A DNA stretch of 64,000 nt from Occallatibacter savannae (GTDB lineage Bacteria; Acidobacteriota; Terriglobia; Terriglobales; Acidobacteriaceae): NCBI RefSeq assembly GCF_003131205.1, contig NZ_QFFY01000007.1:62001-126000 (forward strand), given 5' to 3'. The notes below the pieces were generated by a model. That model ran no database searches and was not told the DNA's origin. It saw only the letters and a list, made by a program, of their open reading frames with translations. Shown here piece after piece: positions 17,108 to 25,758 of the stretch. Numbering within the stretch: position 1 is the first letter of the stretch; each line of letters starts with the position of its first letter. The translations under genes were made by a program, and so were the position numbers.

Positions 17108-18676
17108 TCAGATATTCTGCCGCATCATCTCTCCTGCCAGATACTCCGAAGCTCGCATCGACAACGCAAGGATAGTCGTCGTAGGGTTCTGCCATCCCGC
17201 GCTGGTGAATTGCGCGCCATCCACCACAAACAAATTCTTGTGATCGTGACTCTGGCTGAATCTGTTCAGCACGCTCTTCTTCGGGTCATCCCCCATCCTG
17301 CAGGTTCCCACCTCGTGAATGCTGTACCCCGGCGGGTTCGGCTTGTCGTTCTTCGACAGGATCTCGAATCCAGCGGCATCAGCAAGCTCGCACGCAGTAT
17401 CCACAGCATCCTTCGCCATGTTGAATTCGTTGTCGGTGTATTTCGTATCTACATGCAGCACGGGGATACCCCAGGCATCTTTCCGATCCTTGTTGATGCG
17501 AACGTGATTCTCGTACCGCCCCAGCACCTCGCCCATGATCGTCATATAGAACCCGCTGCCGAAGTACTCATCGAGCTTGCGCTGCAGTTCCGCTCCATAC
17601 AGAGCGAAATTGCGCGCCGGGACCGCCTCGACCGATGCCGTCGTGTTGATCGCGTAGCCACGCAGAAACTTGTCAGTCTTCGAGGTGATGTTTCTGAACC
17701 TCGGAACGATCGCCGCCGATCCCATCCATGCGTTGATGTTTCCCCTGCGCGCCTGCGGCACTGACGCCAGCACTCCGGGCCCATACACCTGGTCCATCAG
17801 ATACCGCCCCACAACCCCGCTTGAATTAGCCAGATTGGAATTCAGCAGAATGCGCGTGCTCTCCAACGTCCCCGCTGCAAGAACCACCGCCCGCGCCTTC
17901 ACGCTCATCTCGCGATGCGTCAGCCGATCGACAAAGTTACAGCCATTCGGAAGTCCCGTGTTCTTGTCCACCGTCAGTTCCCGCACCACGGCATTCGCCA
18001 CCGACGTCAGCTTTCCTGTTGCTTCAGCATCAGGCAGCAGCAGATTCACCGAGCTCGCAAGCCCGTCGCGGCCCAGCGCCCGTCGCTGCTTGCAAACCGG
18101 GATGCCGCGAGGCTTCGTGACCTCGATAAAACGCTGTAGCGCCAAAGTCCACGGCGCATCATCCGGAATAAAATTTCCGTTCGGCAACTGAGGCACGCCG
18201 TCCTGCGCGCCCATCACCCGCAAGATGCCCTCCACCCGCGAGTAGTACGGCGCAAGGTCGGCATGGCTGATGGGCCAGTCCTCGCCGAATCCATCGTGCG
18301 ACTTTGCCTTGAATTCGTAGTCGCTCAGCCGAAACGACTGGCGCGACCAGAAGAGCGATCGCCCGCCAAATAGCCGGACCCGTACCCAGTTGTACGGCTG
18401 GTCTTCCTTCGAGGTATACGGCACCTCGCGCTCATCCACCCACACGTTGGCATTGAAACCGTTTGACTGGAATACATGTTCGATCTGCCCGGGCGGACGG
18501 AATCCGCGATACGGCAATTCGTAAGCATGCTTGTGCTGCGCATCGCGCGTTACGTCGGCGACCGGTCCGGCATTGAGCATGATGCAGCGTATACCGTACT
18601 CCGTCAGAATCTTGGCGGCCATCCCGCCCGAGTGTCCCGACCCGATAATCAGAACGTCGTAAGTCTCGGTCAACAT
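17108..18676 (-). CDS. GMC-family FAD oxidoreductase (large subunit)
   Basis: A 522-residue flavoprotein of the glucose-methanol-choline family, which oxidises sugar or alcohol hydroxyls. The N-terminus has the FAD-binding Rossmann motif IGSGHSGG (11-18). The C-terminal GMC domain contains the active-site histidine region (YSIHEVGTCRMGDDP) and the final FAD-contact stretch VVDGAQFTSAGWQNPTTTILAL. The layout matches the large subunit of gluconate 2-dehydrogenase-like complexes. Its neighbour 40 bases upstream encodes the matching small Tat-exported subunit, which probably carries this subunit to the periplasm because this one has no signal peptide. No cytochrome c subunit is nearby. Confidence 0.92.
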   Translation of the reverse strand: MLTETYDVLIIGSGHSGGMAAKILTEYGIRCIMLNAGPVADVTRDAQHKHAYELPYRGFRPPGQIEHVFQSNGFNANVWVDEREVPYTSKEDQPYNWVRVRLFGGRSLFWSRQSFRLSDYEFKAKSHDGFGEDWPISHADLAPYYSRVEGILRVMGAQDGVPQLPNGNFIPDDAPWTLALQRFIEVTKPRGIPVCKQRRALGRDGLASSVNLLLPDAEATGKLTSVANAVVRELTVDKNTGLPNGCNFVDRLTHREMSVKARAVVLAAGTLESTRILLNSNLANSSGVVGRYLMDQVYGPGVLASVPQARRGNINAWMGSAAIVPRFRNITSKTDKFLRGYAINTTASVEAVPARNFALYGAELQRKLDEYFGSGFYMTIMGEVLGRYENHVRINKDRKDAWGIPVLHVDTKYTDNEFNMAKDAVDTACELADAAGFEILSKNDKPNPPGYSIHEVGTCRMGDDPKKSVLNRFSQSHDHKNLFVVDGAQFTSAGWQNPTTTILALSMRASEYLAGEMMRQNI

Positions 18677-18716
18677 CTCGATCTATCTCTCTTGTTTCTT
18701 AAGGGCGAGGACAACT

Positions 18717-19427
18717 TCACCGCTGGTAAGAAGGAATTCGATGCTTCGACGGTGGTACCGCCTGAACATGCGGCTGCACACTCAATGCACGGCCGCTCTG
18801 TGGCGAAAGATCAGGCTGGATCGGCGACCAGTAGAGTTCTTCCTCTGTTCGCGGTTCCCTGCCCTTCTCCGGAGCCGCTGACCACTCCCGCGAGTTCACG
18901 GTTGCCGTCCGAATGTCGTCATGCACGATGTTCACGAAGTCCGCGTGCTCCTCCGTCGGTGGATGGTCGTTCAACCACGTGCGCATCCACGGCTTCAGCA
19001 ACTCTCCCGCTTGTTGATCTGTCAGGCGCGCAAACTCCGTGTTGTACTTCTTCTTCGACTCCCCATTCAGCCACTCCAGCCCGCTGCTGTAGAGCTTCTG
19101 GCGATCGCCCGATGAACTGCCGATCAGGAAATCCAGAAACATGGGAGTCCGTGCCTGCAGCGCACCGGGCTTCTCGCCAACCGGCGGCATCAGGACGTCG
19201 CTCAAACGAGCAAGAGTCGCCATCTGCTGCGTCGAGAAGAACCGTAGCTGCGCAGCGGCTACCTCTTCTGCTGCCGCAACCTGCGGCATCGGAGTCTTCG
19301 CATTCAGTCCCAGCAGCCACGGCACCGGCGCGGGCGGAGGTGGCGGAGCGGCGGCCTGCTGCCCAAGCAAGAGTTTGGGCGCAGCACCTACAGCAAGCAC
19401 CGCGCGGACGAAGTCGCGCCTACGCAT
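18717..19427 (-). CDS. Gluconate 2-dehydrogenase subunit 3-like Tat protein
   Basis: A 236-residue small subunit of a GMC oxidoreductase complex. It starts with a twin-arginine signal (MRRRDFVRAVLAVGAA) followed by a Pro/Ala-rich linker. The Gluconate_2-dh3 domain covers about residues 65-180 (FFSTQQMATLARLSDVLMPP, then DFLIGSS and WLNGESKKKYNTEF). A strong GGAGG lies before the ATG. It sits directly upstream of the FAD subunit in one transcript. Confidence 0.9.
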   Translation of the reverse strand: MRRRDFVRAVLAVGAAPKLLLGQQAAAPPPPPAPVPWLLGLNAKTPMPQVAAAEEVAAAQLRFFSTQQMATLARLSDVLMPPVGEKPGALQARTPMFLDFLIGSSSGDRQKLYSSGLEWLNGESKKKYNTEFARLTDQQAGELLKPWMRTWLNDHPPTEEHADFVNIVHDDIRTATVNSREWSAAPEKGREPRTEEELYWSPIQPDLSPQSGRALSVQPHVQAVPPSKHRIPSYQR

Positions 19428-19587
19428 TCAACCTCCAGGAGAAGCTCACCTAGCCTGATTCCCCGTCACTGGAAACGACGTGAGAAGCTCAAACAGGTTG
19501 GATGCGCGCAATCACCGTCATATCGCGCGTAAACGTCGCCTCAGAGCAGCAAGTGTGCCGCTGGATTCACATCCCGGTAGCATCCAC

Positions 19588-21360
19588 TTACTGCGGCTTC
19601 GGCTGGTTTGGCGCAGGAGGCGCTCCTGGGTTGGCTGGCGGCGTATCCGGCCCGTCAGCATCCTCTTCGCAGGTATGGCCCTGCTTCGCGATATACGCGG
19701 CCTTCACGCCGCGTTCGGCAGCAAGGCGCGTATCCTGCTGGCCGTCGCGCGCCGCAAGCGCCGCTTGGTACTCGCTGACCGCCTCAGGACGCTTGCACTC
19801 CAAGTCCAGCATCCGGCCCAGGTAGATGTGGGACCACGCAAGCAGCCGCGGCTCCTTGCTCGTGGCGATCGTCTTCTGGAAGTCGTCGATTGCCTCCTCC
19901 GGTTTCCCGGTGGCAATTGCAACCCGCGCCAGAATGAAATTGGCTCGCGCCTCCTGGGCAACGGAATCGAGCGTGTCTGTCTTGCTTGCCAGCACCTTGT
20001 GCGCCATCGCGCTTGCCGTGGCCATATCACCCGCAGCAAGCTTTGCCTCCGCGAGATCGAGACCGGTCAGCGCGCGTGGCTTGCTTTGCTGCAGGACGTC
20101 GTCATCTGCCTTCTGGTCGAATTCCGTCTGCCGCGCGCGATGCACTTGCTGCTCCACATCCATGCCGTAGACCATTTCCCCAATGGTGTCGCGCAGGCTG
20201 GCCGGGTTTTTCTCAAATTGAGTCAGCTGCTCAAAGAAGTATTGCGTCAGCACAAAACCCTGCTTCATATCATGCTGAACCGATGCCACGCGAACCGCTT
20301 CCTGTTTCTGCTGCGTGGCGATCCGCTCGCGCTCGTAGCGAGGCAGCTCGGAACGGTCCACGCCCGCCGGAATTTTGTAGTCCGGAATCCCCGTATTCAT
20401 CGTTCGCGCTTCGATGGCCTTGATCAGGCACTCCACCACCAGCGGCACTGTCTCCGAGCGATACCGGAACTCCAGCGGAGCCTCGCGTACTTCCTTGAGA
20501 ATCGGTTGCATCCGGTCGATAGCGTTTGTACGCGAATAGAGCAGCGGCTCAATCGTGTAATGCAGATAGACGTGGCGCACGTTCTGCATATCGATGTTCC
20601 CGTTCACAGGCGAAAGCACGACCACGTAGTCGGTCCCGTAGACGCGGGCGTTCACCATCTTCGGCGAGAGCATCGGCTCAATCACCACGACAAACCGGCG
20701 ATCCACATACGTGGAGGCCGGCATCTTGAGATACAGGTTCGTCGACACGATCATCTTCGACAGCGGATCGTGGAGGCTATTGGTCTCCTCGTCATACGTT
20801 CGACGTACCGACAGCCAGATTCCGTTCAGGTCGATCGCTTCTGCAAAGTCCTTGAGCAGCGGCACGATCTCCGCTACCTGCGTAGCATCAGGCGGCATCT
20901 CGGGCAGCTCGACCGTGGTCTCGAGCGCCGGCGGCGGGCTCAAATACAGAGCCAGAGATACATACTGCGAAACATCGTGCTGCGATCCCGTAAGCCGGTG
21001 CTGAGCAATATAGAGGCACAGCTTGTCACGCTTGTTGCGGGCATTTTCGCTCTTCGTCAGAGCGGCATTCATCTCGTCCCGTACATGCTTGCGTACCGGT
21101 GCGCTGTCCTCGAGGCCCTCATCGTAACCGCAAGCGTTAAGCGCCGCCGCCATAAAGAACAGCTGCGGCGATGGAATCAGCGAAATCGTCGGGCCAGCCG
21201 GATCGACGATGGTCGGGTTTTTCTCCTGCAGCGGCTGCGAAGAGGAGCTTTGCTGGTTGCTCGAAGACTGAGAAACCGCCGAAGGAACGCCCGCACCGAG
21301 GAGAAGACTCACAGCAGCAAAAACAGCGCTGGCAAAATTGCAGAAACGGCTTAACGACAT
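19588..21360 (-). CDS. Secreted TPR-repeat protein of unknown function
   Basis: A 590-residue exported protein. After a signal peptide (LSRFCNFASAVFAAVSLLLGAG) comes a Ser/Gln-rich linker, then a mixed alpha/beta region of about 400 residues that I do not recognise. A C-terminal helical repeat block follows with TPR-like periodicity (about residues 480-570; LDLAEAKLAAGDMATASAMA, then ARANFILARVAIATGKPEEA). It ends in a Pro-rich tail. The start at 21360 is chosen because the signal peptide begins there; the longer frame to 21495 is Arg-rich and unlikely. Proteins of this build are frequent in Acidobacteriota, but I cannot give a function. Confidence 0.7.
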   Translation of the reverse strand: MSLSRFCNFASAVFAAVSLLLGAGVPSAVSQSSSNQQSSSSQPLQEKNPTIVDPAGPTISLIPSPQLFFMAAALNACGYDEGLEDSAPVRKHVRDEMNAALTKSENARNKRDKLCLYIAQHRLTGSQHDVSQYVSLALYLSPPPALETTVELPEMPPDATQVAEIVPLLKDFAEAIDLNGIWLSVRRTYDEETNSLHDPLSKMIVSTNLYLKMPASTYVDRRFVVVIEPMLSPKMVNARVYGTDYVVVLSPVNGNIDMQNVRHVYLHYTIEPLLYSRTNAIDRMQPILKEVREAPLEFRYRSETVPLVVECLIKAIEARTMNTGIPDYKIPAGVDRSELPRYERERIATQQKQEAVRVASVQHDMKQGFVLTQYFFEQLTQFEKNPASLRDTIGEMVYGMDVEQQVHRARQTEFDQKADDDVLQQSKPRALTGLDLAEAKLAAGDMATASAMAHKVLASKTDTLDSVAQEARANFILARVAIATGKPEEAIDDFQKTIATSKEPRLLAWSHIYLGRMLDLECKRPEAVSEYQAALAARDGQQDTRLAAERGVKAAYIAKQGHTCEEDADGPDTPPANPGAPPAPNQPKPQ

Positions 21361-21540
21361 GAACAGGAACCTTGCATGAAGTCTACGGCATCTGATGGCC
21401 CCGCGTCCGGCCCGGACAGTATCAGAGACACGCACAATTGTTGGACTCCACCCGCCCCACATTCGTCCTAACCCGCTCCGCACGCCCCAATACACTCGTA
21501 CCTCTGTTCCCTTGTTCCCTGGTCACCTCGTTCCCTGCCA

Positions 21541-21571
21541 AAAACAAAAGCCCTTGCGGAAACCGCAAGGG
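21541..21571 (-). terminator. Terminator of the sigma/anti-sigma operon
   Basis: On the minus strand GCCCTTGCGG-TTT-CCGCAAGGGC is followed by TTTTGTTTT. It lies about 20 bases after the anti-sigma stop codon and separates that operon from the downstream secreted protein gene. Confidence 0.92.
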
Positions 21572-21592
21572 CCTTCTCATGCCTCAGCAGGA

Positions 21593-22276
21593 TTATCCCC
21601 GAACCGAAACCCCCGAGAACGACAGCACTGCCAATCCGCGCACCGGCTGCCCGAAAAAGCGAGCTGGCTCGAAGTGGCTCCAGAGCAGCAGGTTTTCGAT
21701 CTGCGCCCGGGTCTTGTCGTCTACAGGACCGGAGACGATGCGGTAGTCGTAAACCTCGCCCTCGCCGTTGATGTAAGCCTCGACCATGACCGGCGAGCTA
21801 ACCTCGCGGATCTGGTCGCTGCTGCTCACGGCGGAAGAAAGGTACAGGAAGTGAGGTGAAGTGGCCATCCCCAGCGGCTCGTCGGCCCCATGCGCCATCT
21901 CCGGTCGCGTAAACATCCCCACCAGCACCGTTACTGTTCCCAGCAGCAATACCGCACTCGCGAATCCAGCCGCCGCTTGCAGAACAAACGGACCGACGGT
22001 GTTATCCCAAGCCAGCCTGCAGCTTTGAATGAAGCTTCTACGGCTGCGTGCCCGCTCTTGGCTCACCGCCACGCGAATGCGCAACAGAAGATCCGGGGGC
22101 TGAGGCACGGGACCGAGAGAGGCCAGTGCTTTCTGCGCCTTCTTCAGCCCGGTCCACTCGCTTGAGCAGTCCCGGCAATCATCGATATGGGCGGCGATGC
22201 TCTGCATCTCGTGCCCGGTCAGCCGGCCATCGAGATACTCCGAGAACTTCGATTGGATGGAGCCGCAGTCGCTCAT
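21593..22276 (-). CDS. Zinc-binding anti-sigma factor with TonB-C-like tail
   Basis: A 227-residue membrane anti-sigma factor. The N-terminal zinc anti-sigma domain has the H-x3-C-x2-C motif (H30, C34, C37), which in this family binds the partner ECF sigma factor. One membrane helix spans about 97-121. The periplasmic part (about 155-225) reads like a TonB C-terminal domain (PVMVEAYINGEGEVYDYRIVSG, with WSHFEPARFFGQPVRG). Its ATG overlaps the sigma gene stop codon by 4 bases, so the two proteins are made together. The TonB-like tail may sense envelope state, which is inference. Confidence 0.9.
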   Translation of the reverse strand: MSDCGSIQSKFSEYLDGRLTGHEMQSIAAHIDDCRDCSSEWTGLKKAQKALASLGPVPQPPDLLLRIRVAVSQERARSRRSFIQSCRLAWDNTVGPFVLQAAAGFASAVLLLGTVTVLVGMFTRPEMAHGADEPLGMATSPHFLYLSSAVSSSDQIREVSSPVMVEAYINGEGEVYDYRIVSGPVDDKTRAQIENLLLWSHFEPARFFGQPVRGLAVLSFSGVSVRG

Positions 22277-22947
22277 CTCGCCTCCTCTCTCAGGGAAACC
22301 TCGAATCCCCGGCGCGATGCCGCTGCGTCGGCCGATCGAGCTTCCTCCAGAATGGCCTTCAAAAGGGCCCGTCCCCTCACGAGCCGTGATTTCACCGTGC
22401 CGAGATTCACCCCCTGGATCTCAGCTACCTCTTCGTAAACAAATCCTTCAATATCCCGGAGAATAAGTGTGGTCCGGAACGGCTCCGGGACCTGACTGAG
22501 CGCTGCTTCAACGCGCGCCCTGTTTTCCTCGTGGAGCGCCATCTCGAACGGAGACTCGCCAGGATCGACCAGCGTCTCCTTCAACTTCATTGACGAGCCG
22601 CAGCTACCGTCGCCGATCTCCTGCTCGATGGGCACTTCCTGCTGCTTGTGCCGCATCCACCAGCGACGCTGATTCGACGCCTCATGCAGCGCAATCCGGT
22701 AAATCCACGTCCGCAGAGAAGACTCCCCATGGAACCTGCCTACGCCGCGGAAAACCTTGACGAAAACTTCCTGTGTTAGATCGGCCGCGTCAGCCCGATC
22801 GTGCAGCGTGCGCGCAAGAAGCGAGTAGATCGGCTGATGATAACGAGAAATCAGCCACGCAAACGCCTCTTCAGACCCTGCCTGCAACTCAGCGATCAGT
22901 GCGGCTTCGTCGGGTTGAAGTACCAGCGCGCTTGCTACATTTCCCAT
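22273..22947 (-). CDS. ECF-type RNA polymerase sigma factor
   Basis: A 224-residue group IV sigma factor of the RpoE/SigW type. Region 2 is clear (FAWLISRYHQPIYSLLARTL, then DAADLTQEVFVKVFRG and LRTWIYRIALHEA). Region 4 has the helix-turn-helix (PFRTTLILRDIEGFVYEEVAEIQGVNLGTVKSRLVRGR). An acidic linker of about 35 residues separates them. I start at the ATG at 22947; a GTG at 22980 would add eleven residues. It is co-transcribed with its anti-sigma factor and is likely autoregulated. The target promoter cannot be placed. Confidence 0.94.
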   Translation of the reverse strand: MGNVASALVLQPDEAALIAELQAGSEEAFAWLISRYHQPIYSLLARTLHDRADAADLTQEVFVKVFRGVGRFHGESSLRTWIYRIALHEASNQRRWWMRHKQQEVPIEQEIGDGSCGSSMKLKETLVDPGESPFEMALHEENRARVEAALSQVPEPFRTTLILRDIEGFVYEEVAEIQGVNLGTVKSRLVRGRALLKAILEEARSADAAASRRGFEVSLREEAR

Positions 22948-23398
22948 GGTGAGATCCGCCTGCAATTCAGTTCCCCCCACGTTACCGCATCAACGCCACC
23001 CTTGGCATCTCTCAACAGAGTTCATGCCCAAGTGCATTCGGCTTTCGGCTAACTCCCGGCCCCAAACAACCAGTCGAATAGCCTTACAATCCCGCGCGCA
23101 GGGTGCGAAGCTTTCTGAGATTGCCCCGCGCGCCTATTCTCTTAGACACCGGAGCACCCCCAAAGTGTTCCCGGTCACGGAACACTTCCGTGCTATCGGC
23201 CGCATTCAGGACAACTTAGGCCCAGAAGCTCCAGAACGTTCTACGCTACCCGGGGCATGAGGCCGGGCTGTGTTTGTCCCCTAGGTAGACATTCCGCGCG
23301 AGACGGCACCACTTCCGCCCGATCTCCCGCACTCCCGGGCCTAAATTGACGAATCGATTCAAAGCAGAGACAATAGAGGAGTTGTATCCCACCTGAGT
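22948..23398. other. Intergenic region upstream of sigma gene and tRNA-Ala
   Basis: About 450 bases that must contain the sigma operon promoter (minus) and the tRNA-Ala promoter (plus). The only clear structure is the palindrome at 23163-23187. No protein gene is convincing. Confidence 0.45.
23163..23187. promoter_or_regulatory. Perfect 9-base inverted repeat (operator-like)
   Basis: AAGTGTTCC-N7-GGAACACTT, perfect arms with a 7-base spacer, about 215 bases upstream of both the sigma gene start and the tRNA. No T run follows, so it is not a terminator. It could be an operator for a dimeric regulator; the target gene is unclear. Confidence 0.45.
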
Positions 23399-23474
23399 GG
23401 GCCTGTGGCGCAGCTGGGAGCGCGCTTCCATGGCATGGAAGAGGTCATCGGTTCGATCCCGATCAGGTCCACCA
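23399..23474 (+). tRNA. tRNA-Ala (anticodon GGC)
   Basis: A 76-base cloverleaf. The acceptor stem GGGCCTG pairs with CAGGTCC, including the G3-U70 pair that marks alanine tRNAs. The D-arm is GCGCAGCTGGGAGCGC. The anticodon arm CTTCC-ATGGCAT-GGAAG puts GGC at 34-36. The T-loop is GGTTCGATCC, and CCA is encoded. No integrase or attachment-site duplication is seen nearby. Confidence 0.97.
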
Positions 23475-23521
23475 AATTCCCCCTCATTCTGCTTCTCCAA
23501 CGCACCCATTCCGCGAACGGT

Positions 23522-23537
23522 TGTCCCGATTGGGACA
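23522..23537. promoter_or_regulatory. TGTCCC-N4-GGGACA inverted repeat
   Basis: A perfect 6-base inverted repeat with a 4-base spacer, 48 bases after tRNA-Ala and 50 bases after the end of the ankyrin gene on the opposite strand. It may be an operator or a weak terminator hairpin for the tRNA; no T run follows. Confidence 0.35.
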
Positions 23538-23586
23538 CAGCGGGCACTGCAATCCGGAACAATGTTGGCCTGTCTCAAGGCCGAAA

Positions 23587-24888
23587 TCACTCCACCCCTC
23601 CACACTCCCGAATCATCTCCACCGCCTTCTGGTTCACCAGCTTTCTAAAGTGAAACCTCTCTCCCCAGCTCACCGCCGTCACATCGCGATACTCGAATAC
23701 CCCCGGAATCTCGTATCCGGGATGCAGCTCCTTCCGCAGAGACGCGCGCACATTCACATCCGCCCCGTGCTCCAGCAATAACCGCGTGAACGGCGCCTCC
23801 GGTTCTCGCCCGTGATGATTCGTCCAGAAATTCGCCTGGGAGACTACCGTCGAAAACAGCGCCGTATGGCCGCCAAAGCCATCCGCATCCACCGCCGCAG
23901 GCGTATTCACATCTGCTCCTCGCTCCACCAGCCAACGAGCAATCTCGAGTTCGCCATAGTCTGCGCAAATGTGCAGCAGCGTCGTCCCGGCAAGCAGTGT
24001 TCCATGCGTCGCCAGCACCTCGTCATGGCAACCCATCTCCGGTGGAAAGATCTCTTCCCACGCAAACCTGCGCCGCACGAGTTCAGGATCGCGCTGCAGA
24101 TACTTCTCGAGCAGATCCAGCCGTCCTCGATGCAGCGCCATCATTGGGGTGTCCGGATAAACTAACCCGTGTTCCGCGTACAACTCCAGAATCCGGTGCT
24201 TTGCCGCGGGGTTTCTGCTGTCTGTCTCCAGCACCATCGCCACTGGCGCCAGTTGCTTCTCCTCTTCGTCATATACGCGCGCGCCGAGTTCAAGCAGCAG
24301 CTCAGTTCCCTCCACATTCAGCGTGTACGCCGGATCGTTAAGCGCACCGTCTCCCGGCCGCGGACGTCCCATCATTTCGTGGAGCCTGCGCGCCGTCGCG
24401 ATCTGACCCTGCAGGCATGCCCGGTTGAAAGCCGGCTCGAGATCCGCAGCTCCCAGTCGCCGCAGCATTTCGATAATCGCGTCCTGCCCCAGGTTCGCCG
24501 CATACGACATCGGAGGCCCCCAGTTGCTCTGCTCCACTCCGCGCGCATTCTCAACAATGAGCCTTGGATTCTTCACCACCATCTCGCGCACAGTGTCCAC
24601 ATCTCCGCGCCAGATCGCATCCGTCATCCTGCACGCGGTCACCAGCCGCCCCCAGTTCTTCAGTCCGTAGCTTCGCGCCAGCACGAACTGCGCATCCGCC
24701 AGCTTCATGTCGTGTGAATGCGCATCGCCTCCTGTGCCTCGCTCTCGGGCGCCGGAGTCCGGAGTCATCTGTTCACGAAAGTCCTGCACAGCGTCAGCCT
24801 CTCCGCGCCGGTATGCGCGCAGCAGATCTTTCGCCTGGTGCTTGAGTTGGTCGAGATTGGGTCGAACAGGAAAGTGGCGCTTCGCCAT
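23587..24888 (-). CDS. Ankyrin-repeat protein
   Basis: A 433-residue cytoplasmic protein with no signal peptide. The N-terminus (PNLDQLKHQAKDLLRAYRRG) is a short helical region seen in a group of bacterial ankyrin proteins, followed by degenerate repeats. Clear ankyrin units are GPPMSYAANLGQDAIIEMLRRLGA, GTTLLHICADYGELEIARWLVERGADVN and GGHTALFSTVV to TRLLLEHGADVN. Such proteins act through protein binding; the partner is unknown. No effector or enzyme domain is visible. It is a single-gene unit. Confidence 0.85.
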   Translation of the reverse strand: MAKRHFPVRPNLDQLKHQAKDLLRAYRRGEADAVQDFREQMTPDSGARERGTGGDAHSHDMKLADAQFVLARSYGLKNWGRLVTACRMTDAIWRGDVDTVREMVVKNPRLIVENARGVEQSNWGPPMSYAANLGQDAIIEMLRRLGAADLEPAFNRACLQGQIATARRLHEMMGRPRPGDGALNDPAYTLNVEGTELLLELGARVYDEEEKQLAPVAMVLETDSRNPAAKHRILELYAEHGLVYPDTPMMALHRGRLDLLEKYLQRDPELVRRRFAWEEIFPPEMGCHDEVLATHGTLLAGTTLLHICADYGELEIARWLVERGADVNTPAAVDADGFGGHTALFSTVVSQANFWTNHHGREPEAPFTRLLLEHGADVNVRASLRKELHPGYEIPGVFEYRDVTAVSWGERFHFRKLVNQKAVEMIRECGGVE

Positions 24889-25481
24889 AACGGACCTCCT
24901 TCGTGGTCAGCGTCAGCTCCAGCTGAGCTTGCCCCAGGTCCGCTACAAGGGGTGAAAAGGAGGTTCGCAAGGAACCTTGTTGTTTGACTCGCACTCACAG
25001 GTGGACTCAGTCCTCTCCGCGGACAGGTGGCGCCCTGCGCGCCTGCACCAGTCTACACCTGGTTTTGTGGAGCCATGTCCTCAAACTTCAGAGAACATGG
25101 CCGCGCTCGGTTCCGTTTCTATCGAATCCATTCCTGCTCCAGCCAAGCAGCATTCCCTGAAACTCAGCCGTCGTCTCCGTGTAGTGTGCTTGCCCAAATT
25201 CAACTGATCCGGCACCTGCTTTAAATTCGTCCTCATCACGACATGCGTTCATCCCACCAAAGCGGCAATAAGATACGCAACCATATGATTGCATGTCTGG
25301 ATCCATCGATCGCCATACACCCAGGTGAGGTTGCCGCTCCGAAGGAAGTAGCAGGAGACCAGCCCGGCAGGTGACACCGGCATTCAGTTTCCCAGCCCAG
25401 TAACTCGCGTGACATCCGTCACCAACATCGCAGCAACAAATTGCCAAAACCGTGTTTCCATAGAAACAAAGGTTCCCCACC
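24889..25481. other. Long intergenic region, no certain gene
   Basis: Nearly 600 bases between the ankyrin gene (minus) and a small plus-strand gene. A strong AAGGAGGTC precedes the ankyrin ATG (24889-24900). A minus-strand frame is open from 25705 to 25088, but its composition and its antisense overlap with the small gene make it doubtful. No RNA gene is recognisable. Confidence 0.4.
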
Positions 25482-25679
25482 ATGAGCAGTATCGAAACCC
25501 AGAATCTCCTCGACGTCCTCAAGACGCGCCACCGCCTCGCCGTCCTGCAAGCCACGCTTCGCAACGTCGAACACAGCACCGAGTTCAACCCCGAAGACGA
25601 AACCTTCCTCGAGATCAAAGCCATGTTCCAGAGCCGCATCGATCTCGAGCGCAGCTCGATTGCCCAGCCCGCAGACTGA
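25482..25679 (+). CDS. Small conserved-type hypothetical protein
   Basis: A 65-residue protein, mainly helical and charged, without signal peptide or membrane segment (MSSIETQNLLDVLKTRHRL at the N-terminus). Third-codon positions are strongly G/C, like the surrounding real genes, which supports coding. I do not recognise the family. The ribosome binding site is weak (AAAGG, 12 bases upstream). Confidence 0.55.
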   Translation: MSSIETQNLLDVLKTRHRLAVLQATLRNVEHSTEFNPEDETFLEIKAMFQSRIDLERSSIAQPAD

Positions 25680-25758
25680 CAATCCGCAGCGCGGCACCGC
25701 TGCATCTTTGCTCAGTTTTTACCATGGGTTTAAGGAGAAGCCGGGTTACAATCCCCGC

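Noticed and set aside
23399..23600. Integrated element at tRNA-Ala
   Set aside because: No integrase, no duplicated tRNA 3' end, and the next gene is an ordinary ankyrin protein.
25088..25705. 205-codon minus-strand frame upstream of the small plus-strand gene
   Set aside because: Cys/Arg/Ser-rich, no ribosome binding site or motif, and its 5' part is antisense to the better-supported gene at 25482.
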